NCBI GenBank assembly: GCA_010909165.1
Contig: MU008161.1
Span: forward strand, 1,922,001 to 1,986,000
Length of the DNA stretch: 64,000 nt
Source: Anthoceros angustus
Taxonomy: Eukaryota; Streptophyta; Anthocerotopsida; Anthocerotales; Anthocerotaceae
Direction of reading: 5' to 3'
The position numbers and the translations under genes are program-made. This document shows positions 1 to 11,238 of this stretch, piece after piece. Under the pieces are notes generated by a model. That model was not told the DNA's origin. It was given only the letters and a program-made list of their open reading frames with translations, and did no database searches. Positions within the stretch are counted from its first letter, which is position 1, and the number at the start of each line of letters is the position of its first letter.

Positions 1-242
1 ATGGCAGAGATGAGGATGCTGCGAGCGCGCTTGTCCTTCCTGGTCCAAGCTGCGATCTGGTCAGAAGTTGCTGGGGGGTTTGATGTGGTGACCGGCTGGG
101 CGATAGTGCCGTCGACTATCCCCATGAGGTCATGCTCCTCCAGCAGCGCAGTGATGCGCATCTGCCAGATGTCATAGTCGCTTCCTGTGAAGCGATCTCG
201 ATCTCTAAACTCTACCTTAGTGGTGTTTACAATTTGAGCCAT
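1..242 (-). mobile_element. Ty1/Copia-type retrotransposon gag, 5' part, cut by window edge
   Basis: Reading the minus strand from the ATG at 242-240 gives an open frame to the left edge (about 80 codons). It contains the pattern F-T-G-S-D-Y-D-I-W..M-R-I..L-L-E-E-H-D-L followed by a Trp and A-R-S-I-L-I. That is the N-terminal signature of plant Copia gag polyproteins (UBN2/DUF4219 type: F-x-G-x-x-Y-x-x-W...L...W...A...I). It lies 560 bases downstream (minus-strand sense) of a methionine-tRNA-type primer-binding site, the expected order of LTR, PBS, leader and gag. Protease, integrase and reverse transcriptase would lie outside the window, so whether the element is intact cannot be judged. Confidence 0.75.
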
Positions 243-801
243 AGCTGGACGTTGTGCAAGACGGGTAAGTCTCATGGCAAGCAATTTTGTAGTATGCTGA
301 CCTAGGGGGTCGAAATTAGGCATTTGCCTACTCACAATGCATTTGATTCAGTGTTCGTGTGTACAGGCAGGTTGGAGATGGCGACGAGGAGTGCCTCCAT
401 CTACGATTTGATTAGTACTAATTGACTCTTAAGATAATCCTCGGAAGAGGTTGTGGGATTACGGAACACTGGAGAGGTTGCACTGCTGCGGTGAGCAGGT
501 AGGGTCTCTACTCTGTGGATTCTTGATGAAATTCTCACTTCGGGTGAAGGATTGGGTCGGCTGACAAAAGTGTCTCCGCGGCAGGCACAGATACACTCTG
601 GTGGAGTTACGTGTCAGGGCAGGCGGTGTGTGCGTCGGTTGGGGGCGTTCTGTTGGGCGACTCGCGGGTGCGCCGAGGCATGGTAGCCTACTCAGGATCG
701 ATGAAGTCCGCTGCCGTTGCTCCGGGCGCGCTCCATGCCGGTGGCTATTGGAAGCCAAGCGCGGGGCGCGTTCGAGAGGCCAAACGGGGCGCGACTTGCT
801 T

Positions 802-813
802 GCTCTGATACCA
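802..813 (-). mobile_element. Primer-binding site of the Copia element; 5' LTR probably follows from 814
   Basis: The minus strand reads TGGTATCAGAGC, the classic plant LTR-retrotransposon primer-binding site complementary to the initiator methionine tRNA 3' end. The 5' LTR should therefore begin near 814 and run towards higher coordinates. I cannot fix its far end, because the other LTR is outside the window and no clear TG..CA boundary stands out. The stretch 243-801 is the untranslated leader between PBS and gag. Confidence 0.7.
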
Positions 814-1103
814 TAAAGTGAGATGCAATAAAGCAGAAAAGGATATTTTATTGATGAGCACTTGGGCTATTTATGCAATGCACTCATGGCGGTTATAACT
901 ACTAGGAACGATGTGCGCAATAACTGTTTCCACATAACCGTTGAGGTTAATGCAGTAAATGCTATCTACTACATTTAATAATTATTTATTGCTCACGCAT
1001 GTGAAGTGTGCCCTAATGTGCCGCTACCAGCGCAGCCAGCGCATAAGGTCACAACAAAACATGTCCATCTTTGTGGCTACTATCTCTTAAAACATCAGTG
1101 GAG

Positions 1104-1183
1104 ACTTTATAAAAAAGGAAGAGATAGGAAAACCCATTTACCCACTTTATAAAAAAGGAAGAGATAGGAAAACCCATTTACCC
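1104..1183. repeat. 40-bp perfect tandem duplication
   Basis: Two head-to-tail copies of a 40-base unit beginning ACTTTATAAAAAAGGAAGAG, at 1104-1143 and 1144-1183. The region lies in or just beyond the putative Copia LTR. A short run of GGGCCAA units follows at about 1212-1235. Confidence 0.9.
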
Positions 1184-1532
1184 CGAGCCGATGGGGAACA
1201 ACTCATTAAAGGGCCAAGGGCCAAGGGCCAAGGGCTAGGCCCCTTCCCCTCTCCCCTCCCCGAATATCGATCTTGAAACTACCAACCGTCCTAAGTATGT
1301 CGTGGTCAAAGATAAGAAAAGGTGTACCTACGACCGGTGCTACTAATGCTGCGTTTCCCGCGCTCGTTGCTGACCTGTAAACAATGTTGGCCAACGCTCT
1401 CTGCAGAGAAGGCATGGGCGTCTTGCATAGGCCTGTACTTGTGTACCTTGAATGTCACGCCCCAAGCGAGCAGGTCAATAGGCGCGGCAGGGTTTAAATG
1501 ATGCATGATGAGGGGGTTGATACAGATTCTAC

Positions 1533-1680
1533 AGGCATTCAGACATGGAGCGGCTAGTCACCACATCTCTTGTGGCTGACTCGTCAAACACCTTGCGGGC
1601 ATCCTCCAGGCCCCCACAATTTGCAGACATGTCCACCGGGCAGCTCGCAATGAGCACATCGACTTGCAGCCCCATTTCCT
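1533..1680 (-). pseudogene. Fragment of a PLS-class PPR gene (relic, inverted piece)
   Basis: Minus-strand translation gives a recognisable S/P PPR segment: G-L-Q-V-D-V-L-I-A-S, then V-D-M-S-A-N-C-G-G, then L-E-D-A-R-K-V-F-D-E, then T-R-D-V-V-T. These match the usual F-V-x-x-S-L-V-D-M-Y-A-K-C-G...D-A-R-x-V-F pattern. It has neither start nor flanking repeats and stops soon afterwards. It lies head to head with another PPR relic at 1727-2300 on the opposite strand, so one ancestral gene was probably broken by an inversion. Confidence 0.6.
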
Positions 1681-1726
1681 GACCCGGTCGTGTAGCTGCC
1701 TTCCCTGCTCCAATGCCCCGATTCTT

Positions 1727-2300
1727 TTACTTGGTGAGCAAGGGATGGGTCAGGAGGCTCTCCTGTGTCACGATCAAATGCTGATGGCAGGCATCCAGCC
1801 GACTGAAATCACCTTACTTTCACTTGGCAACGTGTCTGTGTGCAGTCATGCTGGCCTGGGGTGGGAAGGTGTAATCTAGAAGTGCTTGGAGTTCATGCAC
1901 ACAGATATCATGGGATAGCTCCCAGAGAAGCACTATGGCTGTATGATAGATCTGCCCGCGTGCTGGAGGCTTCACAATGTAGGAGAGCTCTTGCCAAGTA
2001 TGCAAATGCAGCTGTATGTTTCCATGTTGTTGTGTCTGCTGGGGTAATGCAGGATATGAGGCACAGCAATGTATCTCAGGGAAAGCAAGTGTTTGATTGC
2101 GTAGTGCGTGTGCAACCCACAAATGCTTCAGTATCAACACCTTTCAGAGGATGCCTAGACGGCGGACAAGACCAGGAATTAAGAAGGAAGGTGCGTGGGA
2201 AGAGCCTGGCTGGAGGTGGATCGAGCATATGCGTGATGCGGAAGTGCACATTTTGTTGATGGGCACAGGCAACATAGTCAAGAGTATGGCATGTAAGCTT
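1727..2300 (+). pseudogene. Decayed PPR gene, last repeats and E domain
   Basis: The plus strand carries, in shifting frames, G-M-G-Q-E-A-L followed by Q-M-L-M-A-G-I-Q-P-T-E-I-T (a PPR helix pair), then C-S-H-A-G-L. Next comes H-Y-G-C-M-I-D-L, then V-V-R-V-Q-P-T-N-A-S, then G-I-K-K-E and W-I-E-H..V-H-I (E-domain end, normally ending in a K-P-G-x-S-W-I-E-V type motif). The order is that of the C-terminal third of a PLS-E/DYW protein. Several stop codons and frameshifts interrupt it, so it is a pseudogene. Confidence 0.6.
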
Positions 2301-3218
2301 AAGGAGACAGAAGACCTGGGTGCCCTCATCTCGGTCCGACGGTCCCTCATGAGGCTATCTACCCTCAGGAATTATTCATCTCCGCTTAGCATTCCAGCGG
2401 ACAGCGCCAGTAATGCATGTGCCCACTACACGCACACAGCAACCAACCATTGGTGTAACTTCCTCGCCCTCCTCACAAACGGAACCGGGTTTTAGCTCTG
2501 TGCAGGCAAAGAACGACGTGGACCTCGTGAGAAGGCGCATGGTTGCCTTACTTTCTGGGAAGCCGGCTGCACGAATGGATCACATAGGCCTAGGAATCTA
2601 TCTAGCTGTAGTGCACTCTTGGTGATGAGGAGAGATGGAAGTCCTCAGGAGCGGTGCTCGAGATGCCAGACTCGGCACAACCTTGCCTCAAAATGTAAAC
2701 CCACTTCACACCGTCCTGTACGGATTGGGTGGAATTTGTATAAGAATTAATTGATGAGACTAGAGCTTGCACTAAGGATTCATCTTTCCACGCAGGAGCT
2801 GTGGTCCACAAGAGATATCTCCAGGATTGTAGCGGAGCCCTCCTGCCAGATTGCCAGATTGCCAGATTGCCAGACTGCCAGTGTGAGCCCATTGCTTCAC
2901 TCATACACGATTCGAGTCTGCTGGTATCTTTTCTACTGTTATGTGTTCTATGTAGTAAAATGTGGACTTACTGAGGATGAATAGCTAGGTGGATGCACCT
3001 TCCTTGCAGGCGTGCACTGCATAACGTGCCAGTGAGCTTGTCCAATGGGATCGATGCCGCCGATTTCGTGGAACTGTCCAGAAGCCATGTACATAGGAAG
3101 GTGTGCGTTCGAGTCCGGCCCTGCCTTGCGTAGCTCTGATCGTCCAGCGCTTTCCATTGGCTAGGCAGGAGTCGGGAAAGAAGTGGGAGCTTGTTGTCGT
3201 CGTGAATTGTTTGGGGCT
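2301..3218. other. Intergenic, upstream of the ROCO-caspase gene
   Basis: I see no supported gene here. The only clear feature is a short octamer repeat (TTGCCAGA, about five copies) at 2844-2881. The last few hundred bases should hold the promoter and 5' leader of the gene starting at 3219, but no convincing TATA box was found. Confidence 0.5.
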
Positions 3219-6200
3219 ATGGCGGAACTGCCTCTTCCTGCCGCGCTGGTGGAGCTGCTGGATGAGCTGGAGTCCCAGTCGCCGAGCCTGTCGGCTCTCC
3301 CTCCTCCTGCGGGTTCCACTTCATGGGGCGCCTACTTCCTGGACGGCGAACACGAAGATAGGTGGGACGTTCTTGCTCTGGAGCTGGAGGAACTGCTCAA
3401 TCAGCTCAAGTCCCAGTCGCCTGCGGGTCTCACTTCCCGGGGCACATCCTTCCTGGGCGGTCTACATGAAGATGAAGGTTGGACTGAACCGCGTGAAGAT
3501 GAAGCAAATAAACATGAAGCGAGTGTAGGTGCAGGTTCGTCTGAAGTGAGACATGATGAAGATGAAGGTCCGACCGATGAAGACGAAGGTTCGAATGAGG
3601 ATGAAGCGTGGCAAGATGAAGATGAAGGTGAGTCCATGCGGGAGGTGCGCTTGCGCATCATGACCGCTATCGGCAACTGCCGTAGCCTGAGGACCATCGA
3701 CCTGAATCCCGACGGCCATGCTGGGACGTACAGCGTGAGCGACGTGGAAGCAACGGCGCTGCTCAACAGCTTGAAGCACAACAATCCAGCGCTGGAAAGC
3801 CTGAGCCTGTCCCGGTTCAAGGGATTCGGGACGGCTGAAGCGTGCAAAGCACTCGCTGCTGGCGTCGTGCGACCCATTCGCAGCAGATTGGAAGTTCTGG
3901 ATATGCAGGGGGTTGGGCTGAGTGTGGAAGGACTGGCTCATATCTCCGCAGCCTTGCGAGGCAACAGCGCCTCACTACTCTACATGTTGCTTCTCGATGA
4001 CAACGACATGATAGGGGATGCTGCCGGGGCGCGGCACATTGCCGACATCATCACCCACTCGCCTGCACTGCGATACTTGGGGCTGATCGGGATAGGAATG
4101 GATGCTGCGGGCGCCGGGCTGATTGCAGACGCTTTGGTGCGAACCAACACACTGGACCTACTTCTTATCGGATATGACCGGCAGAAGGATCCCGAGCAGG
4201 CAGCCATGTTAACTCGTCTCGTGATTGCATTGACTGGCGATGCCTCCTCCTCGCAGTCTCACACTTCACGTGCCGCTGCTTCAGCCAACCGTTCCATCAC
4301 CAAGCTCTGGCTTGAGGTACGCGGGCTGGCAGGAGGCAATGATAGCGCTGCGGAGGCTGGGCTGAAAGAAGCTGTGGCTGCCATGCTTCTCTCCAACACC
4401 ACTTTGAAATTCCTCCATGTGACCAGCTTTTTCGTGACGCGGGGGTTGTGGGCACTGCCTCGCCACAGCAGCATCACCACACTTCAACTGCTCCACCAGC
4501 ATTCCCTGGATGAGGAGGAGCTGGATCCTCTGCTGCTGTCAATCCTGCAGGAGTGCACCAAGCTGCAGGTGCTGACACTCAGGTTCGACAAACCCTACGG
4601 GGCGAGCAACTTCACCAAGGAGTTGTTCCAGGGCTTGGAGCAAAACAAGCCTAGCGTCAAGAGGCTGGAGTTGGATGGCTGGGATGGGCTGGACGACCAC
4701 ATGTTCCAGGACCTCATTCAATCTCTGTCCACCAACACCAGCCTGGACCACATCTCCATCAGGGGCAGCTCCTGGGAAAAGCAAGGCAAAGCCGAACGTT
4801 TGGAGAAAGCGTTGAGGGATACGAGACTGAAGCTGCTTCATCCGCAGCTGCTTGCGTTGCTTGCAGAGCTGGAGTCCGAGTCCCCAGCGCTGCAAGAACT
4901 CCCATCCGAGGATGTGTGGGGGAGCTACTTCGATTGCCAATGCCAGGTCGGGGAGTGCCAACACCGCGGGGAGTGGCAGGGGGAGGTGCGCCTGCGCCTG
5001 CTCACAGCCATCGGCAGATGCCGCACACTGAGAAAGATCAATCTGAAACCTCTACGCTCGGCGGGTGACAGAAGCTTGTGGCCGGTAGAGGCGTTGGCGC
5101 TCTTATCAGGCTTGCAAGACAATCGTGTGCTGCAGAAGCTGGATTTGTGTGGCTACATGGGCTTTGGGACCACAGCAACCGGCGTGCTGCAGGCACTGGC
5201 TGCCGTCATCGAGAGATCCTACCGCTCGTTGGTGATTCTGGATTTGCAAGATATGGGATTGCGTGCAGAGGGAGTGGGTGACCTCGCTGCAGCCCTCCGA
5301 CGCAATGGCACCTCAGTCCTGTGCCACTTGGATTTCTCTGGGAATGACATCGGCAATGCTGTCGGGGCGCAACACTTGGCCCACATCCTCACCAACTTGC
5401 CCACGCTCCGCGGTCTCGGGATTAGGGAAATAGGGATGGAGGAGGAAGGCGCCGTGGTGATCGCACAGGCCCTGGCGCGCACCACCACACTCACCTGGCT
5501 TTGCATCGGACACATGGAGCCACGGAACCCAAGGCAGCCAGGGTTCACGATTCCACTGCTCGACGCTTTGGTGTGGCCTGAGTCCGACGCATCTCATGAC
5601 CTAGCGTCGGGCCCCAGCCCCATCAAGGAGGAGGAGGAGGAAGACGATCTGTATTACTATGACTTCTGGTGGGGATTGAAGAAGTGGAGTGAGCGAAGCA
5701 AGCACTTCTTCATGGATACTGCTCACTCTGCTGCTCCTATGCCTTCGTCAGGAACTCATAGCCCAGGGCGTGGTGTGACTGGCACGCCGGATCATGATGC
5801 GGCCACGAGTCTGCACCAGGCTCAAGATCCTCCTGCTGCCTTTTACAATCGCTCCATCACAGAGCTTCTTCTTTTCTGTCCGGGAGGCCAGGAGGCCGTG
5901 GAGTCGGGGTTAGGAGAAGCCCTGGCTCGCGTCCTTGGCTCTAACCGGGCTCTGAAAAAGCTTAGTGTTGCCAGCTTCTTCGTCACACGCGGATTGGGCG
6001 CTCTACGTGAAAGCAGAAGCATCACCAAACTCACAGTCACGCACACGTGGTTTGCCGACGACGACGACATGGATCCTGTTCTCATCACCATCCTTGAGGA
6101 GTGCAAGACTGTCAAGGAGCTGCAGCTTGAGTTCCACAAGCCCTTTGCTTCATCCGACTTCACCAAGCCCTTTTTCCGAGGGTTGCACAACAACCGCAGC

Positions 6201-9200
6201 ATCAAGAGGCTGGTGTTGGATGGCTGGGATGGCCTGGATGACCACATGTTTCACGACTTGATGATGTCTCTGCGAAACAACTCCAACAGCGTTCTAGAGA
6301 ACATATCCATCAAGGAAACATCATGGGAAAGCGAAGGCAAAGGGAAACACATTCAGAACGCTCTCATCAAAAACAGAAACATACGCACAAGATCAAGCCC
6401 TGGGCGGCAGGGTAAGTGGCCCAAGCTAGGTAGCTTACCGCGTCTGTTTTACTCTCTCCACTCAGAAACCACAAACACAGACCTGACAGAGCTCTTCTAT
6501 TCTCACATTCGCAGGTTCGTCAGAAGAAGTGCCACAGCAGGTCGCCGCAGGTATGAAACCACCCACTCCATGCATTCGTTCCCACTTCCAAGTAGTTGTT
6601 GGGTTGTTGCGGATGCAGCTGATGCATTCGTTCCCACTTCCAAGCAGTTCTGGCTGATGCAACTGGTTGGCAGTGTGACAATTGACTGATTTCATTGGCT
6701 GTGTGTGTGGTCACCGTAATAATACTCCAGTTCCTGTTAACGTTTGTGAGGATCCGGAGCTGCTCGCCCTGCTGGCCGAGCTCGACTCACCTTCGCCTAC
6801 ACTCCGTAGCCTTCCCGGTGTGAAAGCCTTTGGGCAGTTGTTCAAGAACGACGGTGGGCATCCAAAGGCGGAGCTGGAACTGCGCTTGCGCCTTATGACG
6901 GCTATCGGTAACTGCCCCACCCTCACATCAATCGACCTCGACTCCCTGCGAAATAACAACTCCTACCAGAGGGCGATGGCAGAGGCGACGTTGCCACTCG
7001 TCAACGGCGACGGCGCACTGGATGCTTCTCAGACGCGTGGATTTTACAGGGTGACGGCGGCAGAGGCGACGGCGCTCTTGGAAGGCCTAGCATCCAACGC
7101 AGTGTTGGAACGCCTGTACCTGACCGGGTACGATGGTTTTGGAACAGGTGAAGTCTGCCTTGCACTCGCTGCTGCCTTGCGATCCACCCGCACCTTGCGG
7201 GTTCTGGATATGAGATACACTGGCATGACTGCCGATGGACTGGGTCACATAGCTGCAGCCCTGCGACGTAAACCCCGCACAGTGCTTCGCCGATTGAGTC
7301 TCTCTGGGAATCCGAGGATAGGAGAAGGTGCTGGAGCAAAACACCTGGCTGACATCCTGACCACCACTCCCACGCTTCTCAGCCTGGGGATTCGGGATAT
7401 AGGGATGGATTATGCGGGAGCAGTGACGATAGGGACTGCCCTGGCACAGAGCCCCACTCTTTACAGGCTGAGTATAGGATATCATCACGGGTGGAGCCCG
7501 GAGCAGGCGGGGATGACGGCCACCCTGTTAGCCCGAGCACTGACCCCTGGTATGGCGGACGCAGAGCAGGAACCTCAAGGTGTTGCTGCCAAACCCCCAT
7601 CTGCTAACGGGTCGGTCACAGAACTCAGGCTACTAGTATGGGGAGCAGGAGAGCAGCCTGTCTCCCCTGCGCTGGCAGAAGCTGTGGATCGTATGCTTCG
7701 GTTCAACAGGTCTTTGAAACATCTCCACATTTCTAGCTGCTTCATAAGCCGCGGATTGGAGGGACTGAGTGACAACAGCGCTAGCAGCATCATCCGTGTG
7801 ACAGTTCGGCATGGTGGTTATAGTGATGGTGAAGATTACTGCAAACTGATGCCAATCCTACAGAGGTGCCGGAAAGTGGAAAGTTTGCACCTTAAGCAGA
7901 TGAATGTAGGATCATCTAACCTCTCGGAGACGTTTTTCAAGTCCCTGCAAAAAAATCCCCACCTGAAAGAGTTGGTACTGGATAACTGGGAAGGGCTGGA
8001 TGATGATATGTTTCAAGCACTGATGCAAGCTCTGCAAGGGAACACCAATTTGGAGAGAGTGTCGTTCGAAAACACTCTCTGGAAAAGACAGGGAAAAGGC
8101 GCTGCAGTCGATGAAGCACTACGACAAAATAAGGAATACCGACGAGCGTTAGCAGGAGTTCCGACGATGCCCGTCAAATCATGTCGCCTGGTATTGTGTG
8201 GATTTCCATATGCAGGTAAGCGGTCTAAATCCTTTTTGCTTCTGTCTTTGTCTCTGGAGCAGCATTGTTGCTAACTGATTTTCTTGCTCCTGTGTTCTTC
8301 TCCTAGGAAAAACGACCATACTAAACACCTTGATGGAAACAGAAGGAAACTATGCTGAAATCACGGGCGACACAACTTTAGAGGGAACACCTCGAACGCG
8401 AGGATTTGAGGTAAAAGTACTAAAAGAAACTACAGCATTGAGGATTACGGTTTGGGATCTTGCAGGACATAAAGAGTATCACGCCCTTCATGATCTTGTG
8501 TTTCCAAATGGAAATAATTCTTCTTTATTTATGTTTGTGTATAATCCGTTCAAGGTTGGGGACAATACAAATCCGGACTTCAAAGCTTTGAAGCACCGCA
8601 ACGATTTCAAAGCAGAGTTTATTTATTGGCTCAAGTTTATTGCTTCTAATTCGAAGGTAACGCAACAGGTTAAGCCATATATTCATGTAGTAATTACTTA
8701 TGGTGACAAGTTAGAAGGTAGTAGATATTCTATTGGAATATGCGAGCAAATGGCAGTGGTGAAGGATGAATTCAAGAATATTGTGGAGATTTCAGATGAA
8801 CCTGATCACATCCATGGGCAAAGCTGGAATGATGTGTACACCCTTAGTAAAAAAATAGAGCAAAAGGTCCAACAACTTGTTCGGCAGTTACCTCCGATCC
8901 CTAATATTTGTGAGCAGACACGTATACATGTGCAAAGATGGGCAACACAGCAACAAGGTATGCCGATCATTTCGATCGATAAGTTTATTGAGTTGTTCCT
9001 GGATACATGCAACACGGCATTACGGAGTCCACTTATCTCGCAAGATTACCGAAGATTTCTTATGGATTTCATTGAAAAAGATGATAGTTGGAAAGTAGTA
9101 GCATCATACCTCAAGGATTGTGGGGAGGTTATATATTTCCAGCAGTCGGATCTTATGGTGGTAGACCTAAAGTGGTTAGGAATGGGAGTTTTTGGTGAGC

Positions 9201-11238
9201 TGGTTAGTATATTTGGTGAACCACGACATGGAAGAGATTGGCTTCAACTTCAAAATGGGTTCATAAGCAAAGATGGATTGAGGCAACTTCTAAAAATATC
9301 TTTGGACAAGGTTGGGTTTGGTATGACCAGTGGAAGTGAGGAACAATTCATCCACTTGATGCTTGAATTACATCTTTGTTTTGAAAGTAATGTTGAAGCA
9401 GGTGAAGTGCGCTATTTTATACCCATATGTGCATATGGAGAAGGAGACATAATAGGTGTTGATCGACAATTAGCATGGCCTTCACACGGCGACAATCATG
9501 ACTATATCTTTATGGGTATGCGTTTACAATGTGATAACCAAAATTGCACTTTTTTAACGCCAGGGTTTTTCCCTCGCTTGCAGGTATAGAAGAACATTTA
9601 AGCTTGTGTTTTCTCTTAATATTTACGTGCTCGTACCTTGATCATATTATGTTTTCTTGTTCCTCACTACTTACATTATTCATTTCTTGATATCGGTGAT
9701 AGGTATTATTCCATAATTATGCATCCAAGCATAATAGTCCAATCGATTGGACAGAATTGCAAGCCAACTCCATATTTATATCTGCAGGATTTCTCGATAT
9801 CTTTGTGGAATTCAATGCTGAAATAGGTTGTCACATAGATATCTTAATCCGATCAACTGAAGGTTATTTGAGGTCTCAGTCGTTCTTGCATGAATATATC
9901 ATACCCCAGATTCGTGCATTTTGTGCCTCGTACGAGGGCTGTCCAGGGGTTACACTTGTTGAAGGTGTTCTTAGATGTGAATGTGTTGAATCCCTCACCC
10001 TATGTAGATATAGGGAAAGCCAGTGTATCCTGGCAGATGAGCTCGTCAAGAAGGTGATTGCTGAGAAAAAAAGGGGCTATGCACACTACACTCAGTCTTG
10101 GGCAGATATCTCCGACAACGCTGAAGGCAAGCCACCTATTTTAAGGGCCAACAAAGAGTATGCAAGTGTAATTGATGGTCATGTTATCTTTGGGCGAAAA
10201 GAGTACCTTGCCAAAGCTGAGGTCGAGTTCCAAGGTTCGTACATCTCATTTATGTGTGTGGATAGGCTGTTTCAGATGTCCGGGATGTGCAGATATGCAG
10301 TATAGAATTTCTCTGGAGGTTGGATATGTAACTTGTGCATGTATACTTGTGCATTCTTCCTTGCAAACTCTGAGGTTGCTCCTGTGGCAGAATGCAGATC
10401 CAACAGCAGCTTCTCGGGTGAATCCTCCACTGTACAGCTATCCCCGCAAGTGAAGGCTAAGCAGAAGGGACAACACATTCATGAAAGTTATGCTAACAAA
10501 AGCGTTGACGCAGGCAAACGGAGAGGTTTGGCAGTGATTATGAGCATGGAAGAGGACAGACCTGGAGGAGGTGTAGACAGAGGGCGACTTGAAACTCTTC
10601 TGAAGACCTTGAAGTTTGACACCGAAATTGTGGTGGACGATTCTGAGGAGATCAAAACATGTCTGAAGCAAGTTGTCAAGCTCCAACAGCTAGCTAACGA
10701 CGATTGCTTTCTGTTTTGCATTAATGGTCACGGGGGGATGGAAGAAGACGGAAGACTATACATCCTCATGAGTGGAACCGGCAAGGAGAAGCTTTATGTT
10801 GATGATGATATTTTGAAGCCCATCACTGAATGCAGGTATCTGGCCAAGAAGCCCAAGGTGTTTGTGATCAATGCTTGTCGAGGCACATGCAGCCTTGTCG
10901 CCAGCAAGAAGGCCGAGGGCGCGGACGTTGAGGGGAGCCAAGTCGTGAGCAAGAGAGCCGGAGAAGTTCGACCCCTGGATTCTGTGACCGATTGTCTGGT
11001 TGTTTTCTCCACGAGTCATGGAGACGTATCGTTCAGAGATGCCGAGAAAGGGTCAAACTTTATCACAGCTTTGGTGGACGCCATCGTCGAGGGCTCTCGA
11101 ACAGCAGCAGATCTGTTGAGCATTTTAACACGCGTGATTGACACGGTCACTCAGATGGAGGTCCGGCAAGGATCTGAGATAAGATTCCAGTGTCCTGTGG
11201 TCTACACCACACTCACCAAAAGGCTATACTGGTCTTAA
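3219..11238 (+). CDS. LRR-Roc-COR-caspase multidomain protein (ROCO family with caspase-like protease)
   Basis: Six exons join in frame to about 2456 residues: 3219-6411, 6515-6550, 6731-8215, 8307-9583, 9703-10234 and 10391-11238. All introns are GT..AG. Residues about 5-1565 are three tandem modules of ribonuclease-inhibitor-like leucine-rich repeats, with an acidic stretch in the first. The Roc GTPase follows: P-loop GFPYAGKT near residue 1567, split by intron 3; switch DLAGH; and T-Y-G-D-K as guanine-specificity motif. A COR domain follows (Y-L-K-D-C-G-E-V-I-Y-F..V-D-L-K-W-L). Residues about 2215-2456 are caspase-fold: N-G-H-G-G with His2288, NACRG with Cys2337, then S-F-R-D..K-G-S, L-T-R-V and T-L-T-K-R-L-Y-W. 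The LRR-Roc-COR part resembles plant TORNADO1; the caspase tail does not. A role as a GTP-switched protease in cell death or immunity is inference. ATG 3219 is the first in frame; an upstream GTG at 3183 is unlikely to be used. The internal microexon 6515-6550 is the least certain part. Confidence 0.85.
3234..8160 (+). repeat. Threefold internal duplication of a ~500-residue LRR module
   Basis: Three modules, at about 3234-4830, 4835-6375 and 6750-8150, begin alike (L-L-A-L-L-A-E-L-x-S..S-P-x-L in modules 2 and 3). Each continues through M/L-T-A-I-G-N/R-C, then G-F-G-T, then I-G/A-x-x-x-G-A-x-x-I/L-A/G. Each ends with L-D-G/N-W-D/E-G-L-D-D-H/D-M-F and a W-x-x-x-G-K motif. Modules 1 and 2 share one exon; module 3 is separated by the small exon 6515-6550. 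The duplication is ancient enough that only protein-level similarity is obvious. Confidence 0.85.

Noticed and set aside
3100-3125. GCGTTCGAGTCCGGC resembling a tRNA T-arm
   Set aside because: No matching A box, anticodon arm or acceptor stem upstream.
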